A DNA stretch of 64,000 nt, taken from positions 1-64,000 of the forward strand of contig JAOHEK010000004.1 of the NCBI GenBank assembly GCA_028097405.1, written 5' to 3'. Position 1 is the first letter of the stretch. The number at the start of each line of letters is the position of its first letter. The notes under the pieces were generated by a model. It had not been told where the DNA came from, ran no database searches, and was given only the letters and a program-made list of their open reading frames with translations. This document shows positions 26,103 through 34,152 of the stretch, piece by piece. The translations under genes and the position numbers were made by a program. Source of the stretch: Paracoccaceae bacterium. Its GTDB lineage: Bacteria; Pseudomonadota; Alphaproteobacteria; Rhodobacterales; Rhodobacteraceae.

Positions 26103-27944
26103 TCAACGTCTCCTAAAACCAGAAGTGAAGCGCGATGTGCCCGGGCGATTGAGGCCGCGCTGAAACGGTTGTTCGGGCTGGTAGGGTTCGGGCGCGGCAG
26201 GCGGCGGAGTTGGTACTGGTGCCGAAGGTTGCACTTGCGGTGCGGGGGGCACTGGTGCCGTCGGTTGTGGATGTGACGGAGTGGCGGCCACAGGTGCGGG
26301 CGCCGGAGGTGCCGGGGTGGCGGCAGGAGCCGGTGCAGGCGGTGCCGTCGAAGCAGACCCCATCCGATGCCCGATCCGGTCCGCTTCCAGCGCCATGTCC
26401 GGATCTTGCATATGGGCCTCGGTCTTGGCTTCGACACGTGTGCCCGCAGCCACTTTGCCAGTGCCACGCCTAGAGGGCGACGTGCCTTCGCTGCGTCCCG
26501 CGCGGCGATCACCGATCTTGCCGTCTTCGTCGGTGACCGATGCAGGTATCACGCCCCGCTCGCCTACACCTCCGCCAACTTTGGACGATTGCGCCGCTGC
26601 ATCCGCCGAAATCGGCCAAGCCGCCTTCCCCGCCGCAACCTGGCAACATTCGATCAACGCCGTGTTCTTAGCTGGCCGTCGGTGCGCTTTCATGTCGCCG
26701 TCACGGTAAGCGTTGAGGATCCGAAGCTCGATCGGGTTCATGCCAACGGTTTCAGCCACGCGGTCCATGTGGCATTCGATGGCAAAGTCCGCTGCTGTAA
26801 TGCCAAAGCCGCGCATGGCAGTTGCGGGCGTGCGGTTGGTCACCACGCAATAGATGTTCGAGGCAACATTCGGGATCGTATAGGGCCCCGGAATGTGGCC
26901 GGTGCATTTCACAATTGCGTAAGACGACAAGCGAACATAAGCGCCGCTGTCAAAGAACCCGGTGAACTCTCGCGCGATGATACGCCCGTCGTTCATCACG
27001 CCATCCTTAATCCGCCAGCGTTCACCGCCGCGCGGCGCGCCGACCTGCATTTCCTCTTCGCGATCCCATGCAAAACGCACAGGCCGTCCAGTCAGCATCG
27101 CGCCTAGCACGGCGGTCGGTTCAACGATCGAATCCACCTTACCGCCAAAGCCGCCACCCGCTGTACCGCCAATAAAGTGCAGACGCGACGACGCGATATC
27201 CAACAGCTTGGACGTCGTCCCCAGCGAAAAGAACAGCGCTTGCGTGTTGGTGTAACAGACAAAACGATCATTCGTTTCGGGCGCTGCGATGGCACCGCAT
27301 GTTTCAATCGGAGCCTGCTCAATCGGCGACATCTGGTATTCGGCTTCAACGATATGATCGGCTTCGGCAAAGGCCTTGTTCACATCACCAAAGCGCAGCT
27401 TCTGATGATCGTATTTTCCGTTATAATCGAAGGTGTTGTTCGGATAGACCTCGTTCACGACGGGCGCGTTCGGCTGCAAGGCCTCTTCTACATCCAGCAC
27501 ATGGGGCAAGACGTTGTAATCAACCCGCACAGCCGCAACAGCATCGCGGGCCTGACGTTCGGTGTCGGCGATAACCCAAGCCACGGTTTCGCCCATAAAC
27601 CGCACCTTGTCATGAGCGCAGAGCGGTTCGTCATCGCGGCCAAAGTTGATCAGACTAAGAAGCGTGTTTAGATTGTTGGGCACATCCTTAGCCGTCAAAA
27701 CCCGACGTACGCCCGGCATGCGCTCGGCGGCGCTGGTATCAATTCCACGGATCTGCGCGTGGTGATGCGGCGACCGAACCGCGCGCATATGCAACAGCCC
27801 GTCGAATTGGTGGTCGTCGTAAAACGGCGTGCGTCCGGTGACATGACCCAGAATATCCTGCCGAATGGTTGGCTTGCCGATTTCCTTCAAATTGTCGTCG
27901 CGTTCGTCTGCGAACAAGTCCTTGCGAAATTCAACGCTCGACAT
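26103..27944 (-). CDS. Molybdenum hydroxylase large subunit, N-terminal half with Pro/Ala-rich tail
   Basis: A 613-residue protein. Residues 1-440 match the first half of an XdhB/CoxL-type subunit: VTGRTPFYDD, GGTAGGGFGGK (259-269) and TAMRGFGITAAD (375-386). That last motif is the xanthine-dehydrogenase-like form, neither AYRCSFR nor AYRGAGR, so this is not a CO dehydrogenase. After residue 445 the chain becomes low-complexity and charged, then strongly Pro/Ala-rich (about 532-595), and ends in a basic RFTSGFRRR. Such a tail is not part of the enzyme fold; it may link the halves or bind a partner. The start shares a base with the upstream stop (TGATG). Confidence 0.87.
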   Translation of the reverse strand: MSSVEFRKDLFADERDDNLKEIGKPTIRQDILGHVTGRTPFYDDHQFDGLLHMRAVRSPHHHAQIRGIDTSAAERMPGVRRVLTAKDVPNNLNTLLSLINFGRDDEPLCAHDKVRFMGETVAWVIADTERQARDAVAAVRVDYNVLPHVLDVEEALQPNAPVVNEVYPNNTFDYNGKYDHQKLRFGDVNKAFAEADHIVEAEYQMSPIEQAPIETCGAIAAPETNDRFVCYTNTQALFFSLGTTSKLLDIASSRLHFIGGTAGGGFGGKVDSIVEPTAVLGAMLTGRPVRFAWDREEEMQVGAPRGGERWRIKDGVMNDGRIIAREFTGFFDSGAYVRLSSYAIVKCTGHIPGPYTIPNVASNIYCVVTNRTPATAMRGFGITAADFAIECHMDRVAETVGMNPIELRILNAYRDGDMKAHRRPAKNTALIECCQVAAGKAAWPISADAAAQSSKVGGGVGERGVIPASVTDEDGKIGDRRAGRSEGTSPSRRGTGKVAAGTRVEAKTEAHMQDPDMALEADRIGHRMGSASTAPPAPAPAATPAPPAPAPVAATPSHPQPTAPVPPAPQVQPSAPVPTPPPAAPEPYQPEQPFQRGLNRPGTSRFTSGFRRR

Positions 27945-28426
27945 CAGACCGCCCTCCCTTGCATGCGTGCCGCCGCCGTCAGGATGGCGTCAATGATCGG
28001 CTCGTATCCCGTGCACCGGCAGAGGTTGCCCGAGATCGCTTCGACCACATCTTCGCGTGTCGGGTTTGGCGTTTTGTCCAACAAGGCTTTCGCCGCCATC
28101 AACATTCCAGCCGTGCAAAACCCGCATTGGGCGGCAAAGCCTTCCATGAAAGCGGTTTGCAAAGGGTGCAATTCCGGCCCGCCTGCCAAGCCGCCGGTCG
28201 TATCAATGCGGCGGCCTTCAGTGCTTTCGGCCAGCGTCAGACACGACAGATGTGGCACACCATCGATCAGAACTGTGCAAGCCCCGCAGGTACCCTGACC
28301 ACAGCCGTTCTTGGTCGTCAAATCACCAGCGCCTCGGCGCAAGACGTCGTTTAGATTCGCGCCTGGATCGACGAACAGCGCGGTCTCCATATCGTTCAAG
28401 GTGAAGGTAACAGGTGTCTTGGCCAT
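27944..28426 (-). CDS. [2Fe-2S] subunit of molybdenum hydroxylase (CoxS-type)
   Basis: A 160-residue small subunit. The plant-type cluster is CGQGTCGACTVLIDG plus SC; the second cluster is QCGFCTAGM and LCRCTGYEPI. It relays electrons from molybdenum to the FAD subunit encoded just upstream. ATG 28426 shares a base with the coxM-type stop. With the FAD subunit and the split large subunit it makes a three-component, four-chain hydroxylase. Confidence 0.93.
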   Translation of the reverse strand: MAKTPVTFTLNDMETALFVDPGANLNDVLRRGAGDLTTKNGCGQGTCGACTVLIDGVPHLSCLTLAESTEGRRIDTTGGLAGGPELHPLQTAFMEGFAAQCGFCTAGMLMAAKALLDKTPNPTREDVVEAISGNLCRCTGYEPIIDAILTAAARMQGRAV

Positions 28427-29202
28427 CAGTACCGCGCCCCCTCTTCCAGCAATCGTTTCAGGTGCACGGGCGCCACTTCGCGGCGATACCATTCGGTGGC
28501 CAATGGGTCGTCAGCGGGGGCCAGTCCTTCCAGGCAAGCCGAACAAGCCGCCGCAATCGCACCCGCATCAGTGCCGTTCGCCAGTGCGCGTTCCGCCCCG
28601 ACCGAGCGTGTCGGCGTCGGAGCCATGTTTCCGAAAACCACACGCGGATCACCCCGTTTCAAATGCGCCGCGATAGACATCACGGACACGCCCTTGGGTT
28701 TGACGCGGCTAACCTTGCGGAACCGAAAGGTACCGCTTTCGGGCCGCGCTATCGTCACCGCCTGAACCAAACCGCCCGGACGCTCTCGGGTGGCAAGCAA
28801 ATCGCCAAGCGGCATTGTGCGCCCGTCGGCCATCACGGCTTGCGCGTCCAGCGCCAACAACGCCACCGCAAAATCACCATAGGGATTGCGCGCGAAGATG
28901 TTGCCACCGACAGTCCCCATATTGCGCACCTGTGGTCCCCCAATGGCGCGAGCAACGGGGTGCAGGAAATCCACATCGCGCGACGCCAGCACATCCGCCA
29001 TCGTGGCCCCCGCCCCGATGCGCAATCCGCCCGCGTCCGAACCGATCGAACGATCCACCTGCTGGGCGCGCACGATGGTGTCAAAGCTTTGGTCGCCGTA
29101 AGTCACGGCCCGCATAAGAATCGTGCCGCCCGCCAAAAACTGCGCCCGGTCGTGCACAGCACCCGAGGCTTCCTGCAATGTGGAAAATGTCTCAACCTGC
29201 AT
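28426..29202 (-). CDS. FAD-binding subunit of molybdenum hydroxylase (CoxM-type)
   Basis: A 258-residue FAD subunit. FAD motifs are AQFLAGGTILM and the GPQVRNMGTVGGNIF loop, close to the canonical TVGG pattern; the C-terminus is the CO-dehydrogenase flavoprotein-type domain. It passes electrons to NAD or a quinone. ATG 29202 overlaps the SRPBCC gene by 11 bp and is followed at once by family sequence (QVETFSTLQEA). Confidence 0.92.
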   Translation of the reverse strand: MQVETFSTLQEASGAVHDRAQFLAGGTILMRAVTYGDQSFDTIVRAQQVDRSIGSDAGGLRIGAGATMADVLASRDVDFLHPVARAIGGPQVRNMGTVGGNIFARNPYGDFAVALLALDAQAVMADGRTMPLGDLLATRERPGGLVQAVTIARPESGTFRFRKVSRVKPKGVSVMSIAAHLKRGDPRVVFGNMAPTPTRSVGAERALANGTDAGAIAAACSACLEGLAPADDPLATEWYRREVAPVHLKRLLEEGARY

Positions 29203-29647
29203 GCGTGTCCTCCAGCCCCAGTTCGGCCCGGATCGCGTCGAACCCGGCTTGATAAATGTCATCGCCCACCATGCGGGCAAGATCATCTTTCTGCTCGGGG
29301 AAGGTCGAAAAGCTGCCCTCCCACTGCCAGTAGGTGTGATCGCTGTCAGTCACCGGGATCAGCCGCACATGGCTGACGTAGTTGAACAGCGGCACGGGTG
29401 TATCGAGCAGGCAATAAGAATAACTGGCGTCCGCATCTGACAGGGCCAGCAACTGTTCTCGCAGCTCGGCGCCATCGGCCAGTTTGAACTTTCGCACACA
29501 GCCGACCCGATCAGCATCGCGGCCCCGTTCGATCTGACTGGTCGCGATAGCGGGGTGCCAACGGTCGTGCCCATTGAAATCGCGCAATAGATCCCAAACC
29601 GCCTCGATCGGTGCTTCAAGGATAGTACTGCGAAGAACTTTGACCAC
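29192..29647 (-). CDS. SRPBCC (START-like) family protein, second copy
   Basis: A 151-residue SRPBCC-fold protein, a hydrophobic-pocket fold used for ligand binding or cyclisation. The core is AVWDLLRDFNGHDRWHPAIA, then DRVGCVRKFKLADGAELREQLL. This is the MxaD-like branch rather than the classical CoxG branch, and there is no membrane anchor. It is clearly related to the gene just upstream (shared WD, DFNG, WHPAI, VGC.R.F.L and REQLL positions), so the pair arose by tandem duplication. It may carry the substrate or assist enzyme assembly. Confidence 0.85.
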   Translation of the reverse strand: MVKVLRSTILEAPIEAVWDLLRDFNGHDRWHPAIATSQIERGRDADRVGCVRKFKLADGAELREQLLALSDADASYSYCLLDTPVPLFNYVSHVRLIPVTDSDHTYWQWEGSFSTFPEQKDDLARMVGDDIYQAGFDAIRAELGLEDTHAG

Positions 29648-29652
29648 GTTCT

Positions 29653-30090
29653 CTACCCGCCAAAATGTCGTTTAAGTGAATTGAACCCGCCCTGAAAAAC
29701 CGCGCCGCCAATATGGCCGACCAGATCTGTTTCAACATCCAGCCCGCAATCAAACTCGGCTGACCATTCGGCAAAGCACTTGTCGCCGTCCGTGATCGGC
29801 GTCAGCCGGATCGTGGCGATATAGTCTGTCAAAGCCATCGGGCTTTCCAAGATCGAGTAGCTGACGAACATGTCATAGTCAGACATGCCCAAAAGCTGTT
29901 CGCGAATGTTGTCGCCGTTTTGCAGATTGAAGTTACGGATGCAGCCCACCTTGTCCGAGGGCAGGGCATCTTCGATCCTGCTGTCGCGAATAGCCGGGTG
30001 CCATTTGGGTAGGCCGTTGAAATCGCGGATGCGGTCCCAGACGTCCTTGGCCGGTGCGTTGATCACCGCTGAGGTAAAGACACGGGCCAT
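29653..30090 (-). CDS. SRPBCC (START-like) family protein, first copy
   Basis: A 145-residue SRPBCC-fold protein with KDVWDRIRDFNGLPKWHPAI and DKVGCIRNFNLQNGDNIREQ, the same layout as its downstream paralogue. It directly abuts the flotillin stop (no spacer) and lies 5 bp before the second copy. No signal or anchor is seen. A role in binding a hydrophobic substrate is inference from the fold. Confidence 0.85.
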   Translation of the reverse strand: MARVFTSAVINAPAKDVWDRIRDFNGLPKWHPAIRDSRIEDALPSDKVGCIRNFNLQNGDNIREQLLGMSDYDMFVSYSILESPMALTDYIATIRLTPITDGDKCFAEWSAEFDCGLDVETDLVGHIGGAVFQGGFNSLKRHFGG

Positions 30091-33000
30091 TTATTTGCTG
30101 CCCTTCTTGTCATCGTCGGCTTTCTTCTTCGCCGCCTTGGCCCGCTCGATTTCCGAATGTGCGCGGGTCATGTCACTGGCGTTGCGGAAGATGTCTGACT
30201 TACCCATGTCCTTGGCGTCGATCCCGATGTCCTTCATCAGGCTGTCAACAAACGGCGCTTGCACGCGGTAGCGAAGAGCCGAGTTCATCACCTCGTCTGT
30301 CGGGCTTGGCCCATCGCCACCCCCGCCACCGCCCGAGCCGCCGCCATTGGCCCAGTCGAGCCCTTGAGTGCCCGAACCGCCAAGCTGCATGATCTTGATA
30401 TCGCTGACGTTCTCCAACGGTTTGGCGCTGGCAGCAATGATACCTTCGACATGTTCCAGCATCTTGCGCTTGAACAGGCTGTGGCGTGCTTCGTCGGTCA
30501 GCACGTTCTCGGCCTCGTTGATTAGGCGCTGCGCTTCGGCCACGACGGCCTGCCTTACCTTCTCGGCGTCCGCGATCACGCGGGTACGCTCGGCCTCTTT
30601 CTCGGCACGTAGGATGTCGAGGCTCTTTTCTCGGTTGACGCTTTCGGTTTCGACAGCGGTTTTGGATTTCTCGACAGCCTCCAAAGCGCGCGACTTGGCG
30701 TTCTCGGCTTCAACAGCAGCCGCACTTTCATCAAGCGACTTCTGATAAAGCGCAATGGCCTTCTCCATCCCGGCCTCTTCCACGGCCCTCTCGCGACCAA
30801 TCTCCAACTTGCGGCGCTCGGTCTGATGTCCGATACGCGCATCGTCTAGCCCACGTTCGGATGCAATCTTGGCGCGCTCGACTTCTTCCTGACTGGCGAT
30901 CTCGGCCTCGCGCAATGCTTGAACACGTCCAATTTCCAATTGTTCGACCACCTTCTTGCGGTCGATTTTCTTGGAGTCCAATTCCTGTTCGGCAAGGATC
31001 TTCTCGGCATCCACCGTCTTTTCTTTGGCCACACGTGCGGCCTCGATGGCTTCGTCCGCTGCGATCTGAGCGGCATCCAGCACCTTGTTCCGCTCGATTT
31101 CCAGATCGCGGATTTTTGTGTCGCGCGCGATTTTCTCTTGGCTTGTCTCGGCCTCTTTCTCGATCCGTTGTTGATCCACCAAGCGGCGCGAGGAAATCTC
31201 AGCACCCTCGATTGCCTCTTGCTTCTCGATTTCGCGAGACCGAATTTCGGCGTCCTTGGCTATCTCGGCGGCGCGTGTCTTGCCCTCTTCAGAGATGCGC
31301 GCGGCGTTGATCTGTTCTGTCGCGGCAGAGTTCGCCACGTCAACAGCCCGGTTCCGCGCAATCTCGCGTTCGCGCATGTCTTGCTCGTAAGCAATACGCT
31401 CGGCGGCCAACTTTTTCTCTTTCGCGATGCGCTGCGCTTCCACCGCTTCTTGCTGTGCCGTCTCGGCGATAGCGACGGCCTCGTCACGCTTGATGTCACG
31501 CTCTTTGGTCTTCTCTTCGTTCTCGATCCGTTCGACGGCAGTGCGGGCCTCGGTTGCGATGCGCGATTTCTCGACGGCTTCGCGGCTTGAGATCTCGGCC
31601 TGATCAACAGCCTCGTTGCGACTGATTTCCAGATGACGCACACGCTCTTCCTGTGCGATCCGTTCGCCGGCCGTGGATTCGGCTGCTGCGATCTCGGCGG
31701 ACTCCAACGTTTGGCGTTTATCGATCTCGCGTTTGCGGGTTTCCTGTTCCGACGCGATCCGTTCTGCGGCCAGCGCTTTCTCGCGGGCAATCGTTGCGGC
31801 TTCTATCGCCTGATCCGAGGCGATCTGAGCTTCGTCCAGCATCTTGCGCCGTTCAATTTCCAGCGTCTTGGTTTCCTGATCCGAATTGATTCGCTCGGCT
31901 GAAACAGATTTCTCCTGCGCGATCCGTAACTTATCGGCTGCTTCACGAGCACCAATTTCAGCCTCTTCAATCGCCAGATTACGCGCAATCTCGTGCTCGC
32001 GATTGGCACGCTCAGAAGCAATCCGGGCCTCGGTAAGCTCGTTGTTCTGTGCGATACGCGCTTTCTCGACCAACTCTGTTGCGGCAATCTCAGCGGCATC
32101 AATCGTGCGCTTGCGGTCGATCTCTTGGCTTTGCGCATCCAAATCCTTGGCGATGCGCGCTTCGGTCAAACTGCGTTCCTGCGCAATGCGCGCTTTCTCT
32201 ATGGTTTCTTTGGCCGCAATATCCGCTGCTTCGGTATCCTTGGTGGATTTGATCCGCGTTTCTGTCAGGATTTTTTCCTGACTGATCCGCGCCTTTTCAA
32301 TCGTTTCACGCGTGGCGATTTCGGCCGAGTCGATCACCTGCTGGCGTTCGATTTCCTGCTGGCGGATAGTGCGTTCCGACGCGATGCGCGCCTGAGCGAT
32401 CTGCTCTTCATTTGCGATCCGTGAGGTTTCAATTGCCTCGCGATTGATTAAAGACGCCTGCTCGGCTTCCCTCTCGCGCTCGGATCTTTCGCGAACCAGT
32501 TCAGCCCGCTGCTGCGCGCGTTGGAATTCAATCGCGCGTTCCTGCTCAAGGCGGGCGGATTCGCTTTCGCGCTCGATATCAAGGCTTTCTTTCTCAGCCT
32601 CAAGGTTTCGCGTACGGATCTTTAGCATCGTGTCTTGTTCGATGTCATTGCGCAGTTTGCGACGTTCTTCGACCGCTGCAATCACACTTGTCAGACCTTC
32701 GGCGTCAAAGCGGTTCGATGGATTGAAATACTCAATCTCGGTTTGGTCGATATCCAAAATCGCGACGCTTTCCAGTTCCAGACCGTTCTTGTCCAACCCT
32801 TCCTGGGCCATCGCGATAACACGGCTCACATAGTCACTGCGCTGTTCGTGCAGTTCTTCCATGGTCATCGCAGCAGCGACCGAGCGCATGGCAGAGATGA
32901 ACTTGCCCGACAAAAGCTGATGAATGCGCTCTGGCTCAAGCGTGCGACGACCCAAGGTCGAGGCGGCCAGCGTCACGGATTCTTTCGTTTGCTCGACGCG

Positions 33001-33303
33001 CACATAGAACGAGGCTTCGATATCAATGCGCATCCTGTCCTTTGTGATCAGAGCATCACCGCGTTCGCGGACAACATGCAGATCCATCGAGTTCATGTTG
33101 ACTGGTGTGATGTCGTGGATGATCGGCCAGACGAAAGCACCGCCGTCGATGACGACTTTCTCGCCAAGGAAACCCGTTCGCACGAACGCGATTTCTTTGG
33201 TCGAGCGGCGGTAAAGCCAGTTCATCACCCAATACAGGATGAAGATGACGATTACCGCCATAATGAGCCACAGGATCAGTTGTCCAATCAGTTCACCGGT
33301 CAT
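30091..33303 (-). CDS. Giant flotillin-like SPFH protein with 51 hendecads
   Basis: A 1070-residue flotillin-like protein; typical bacterial flotillins are 480-700. An N-terminal membrane segment (about 8-30) is followed by an SPFH/band-7 domain (35-220; FVWPIIHDITPVNMNSMDL, GLELESVAILDID). Residues 294-854 are 51 consecutive 11-residue units with no slip in register, isoleucine at position 3 in 47 of them. Every fourth unit repeats a pattern (44-residue super-repeat). A flotillin-like C-terminal part (about 880-985) then meets a glycine run (about 985-1000) and a Lys/Asp-rich tail. SPFH proteins form membrane cages and microdomains; this coiled coil would make an unusually tall one. It lies between the PEP-hydrolase-family gene and the SRPBCC/hydroxylase genes in one operon. 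A GGGAGG site precedes ATG 33303. Confidence 0.88.
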   Translation of the reverse strand: MTGELIGQLILWLIMAVIVIFILYWVMNWLYRRSTKEIAFVRTGFLGEKVVIDGGAFVWPIIHDITPVNMNSMDLHVVRERGDALITKDRMRIDIEASFYVRVEQTKESVTLAASTLGRRTLEPERIHQLLSGKFISAMRSVAAAMTMEELHEQRSDYVSRVIAMAQEGLDKNGLELESVAILDIDQTEIEYFNPSNRFDAEGLTSVIAAVEERRKLRNDIEQDTMLKIRTRNLEAEKESLDIERESESARLEQERAIEFQRAQQRAELVRERSEREREAEQASLINREAIETSRIANEEQIAQARIASERTIRQQEIERQQVIDSAEIATRETIEKARISQEKILTETRIKSTKDTEAADIAAKETIEKARIAQERSLTEARIAKDLDAQSQEIDRKRTIDAAEIAATELVEKARIAQNNELTEARIASERANREHEIARNLAIEEAEIGAREAADKLRIAQEKSVSAERINSDQETKTLEIERRKMLDEAQIASDQAIEAATIAREKALAAERIASEQETRKREIDKRQTLESAEIAAAESTAGERIAQEERVRHLEISRNEAVDQAEISSREAVEKSRIATEARTAVERIENEEKTKERDIKRDEAVAIAETAQQEAVEAQRIAKEKKLAAERIAYEQDMREREIARNRAVDVANSAATEQINAARISEEGKTRAAEIAKDAEIRSREIEKQEAIEGAEISSRRLVDQQRIEKEAETSQEKIARDTKIRDLEIERNKVLDAAQIAADEAIEAARVAKEKTVDAEKILAEQELDSKKIDRKKVVEQLEIGRVQALREAEIASQEEVERAKIASERGLDDARIGHQTERRKLEIGRERAVEEAGMEKAIALYQKSLDESAAAVEAENAKSRALEAVEKSKTAVETESVNREKSLDILRAEKEAERTRVIADAEKVRQAVVAEAQRLINEAENVLTDEARHSLFKRKMLEHVEGIIAASAKPLENVSDIKIMQLGGSGTQGLDWANGGGSGGGGGGDGPSPTDEVMNSALRYRVQAPFVDSLMKDIGIDAKDMGKSDIFRNASDMTRAHSEIERAKAAKKKADDDKKGSK
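30742..32424 (-). repeat. Coding array of 51 x 33 bp (hendecad) in the flotillin gene
   Basis: Codons for residues 294-854. Unit consensus is A-[ER]-I-A-x-x-E-x-x-x-E, with four alternating types (AEIA..E..EK, ARIAQE...TE, ARIASE..., xEI.R...ID). Exceptions at position 3 are T (unit 30), S (34), V (43) and M (51). Confidence 0.85.
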
Positions 33304-33324
33304 GATCTCGGTCCTCCCACAGCC

Positions 33325-34149
33325 TTAGCGGCTGATTTCCTTGAATTTCTTGGTTTGCGCAGTCAGCGCGACCTCGGTCGGCAAACGCTCCATCGAGGAA
33401 GCGCCATAGAAACCGTGGCAATATTTTGTGTTCTTCAGAACGAATTCGGCATCCTCGGGCATCGCGACCGGGCCGCCGTGTACCAGAACAATAGCATCGG
33501 GGTTCACGTCCAGTGCGGCCTTGCCCCAAGCGTCGGTTAAGGCGGGGGCCTGGTCCAAAGTGCATCCCGTTTCCGCGCCGATGGAACCGCCCGTCGTCAG
33601 CCCTAGATGCACAACGATGATGTCGGCCCCAGCCCCTGCCATGGCCCGCGCATCGTCTTCGCTAAAGACATAAGGCGTGGTCAGCATGTCTTTCTTATGG
33701 GCCGCCGCGATCATGTCGACCTCGTGTTGATAGCCCATCCCGGTCTCTTCCAGGTTCGCGCGAAAGTTGCCGTCGATCAGGCCCACGGTCGGGAAGTTCT
33801 GAACCCCAGAGAACCCGGCGGCTTTTACATCGTCCAGAAATTTGTCCATCAAGCGGAATGGGTCAGTGGCACAGACACCGGCCAGAACCGGCGTCTTGGA
33901 AACCACAGGCAAAACCTCGCCCGCCATTTCCATCACGACACCATTCGCATCGCCGTATGGCATCAAACCAGCAAGAGAGCCGCGACCAGCCATGCGGTAG
34001 CGCCCCGAGTTGTAAATCACGATCAGATCAATGCCGCCCGCTTCTTCGCATTTAGCAGAAAGCCCCGTACCCGCGCCGCCGCCGATAATTGGCTCGCCCC
34101 GGTCGCGCATATCGCGGAACTTTTTCATCAACTCGTTGCGGTCAAACAT
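33325..34149 (-). CDS. Phosphoenolpyruvate-hydrolase-family TIM-barrel protein
   Basis: A 274-residue TIM-barrel protein of the PEP-hydrolase-like family ([20 protein letters not shown] at the N-terminus, [68 protein letters not shown]). The family's true reaction is poorly defined. In plant Tm-1 resistance proteins the same barrel is fused behind a UPF0261 domain; here that domain is encoded by the preceding gene, 3 bp away, so the two proteins very probably work together. Confidence 0.88.
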   Translation of the reverse strand: MFDRNELMKKFRDMRDRGEPIIGGGAGTGLSAKCEEAGGIDLIVIYNSGRYRMAGRGSLAGLMPYGDANGVVMEMAGEVLPVVSKTPVLAGVCATDPFRLMDKFLDDVKAAGFSGVQNFPTVGLIDGNFRANLEETGMGYQHEVDMIAAAHKKDMLTTPYVFSEDDARAMAGAGADIIVVHLGLTTGGSIGAETGCTLDQAPALTDAWGKAALDVNPDAIVLVHGGPVAMPEDAEFVLKNTKYCHGFYGASSMERLPTEVALTAQTKKFKEISR

Positions 34150-34152
34150 GTG

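Noticed and set aside
25076-29202. Call as carbon monoxide dehydrogenase
   Set aside because: The CoxL signatures AYRCSFR and AYRGAGR are absent; the equivalent loop reads TAMRGFG, as in the wider xanthine-dehydrogenase family. CoxD/CoxE-type genes also serve other hydroxylases.
30742-32424. CRISPR-like or non-coding tandem repeat
   Set aside because: The 33-bp periodicity is only at protein level and stays in frame throughout; there are no identical repeats or spacers.
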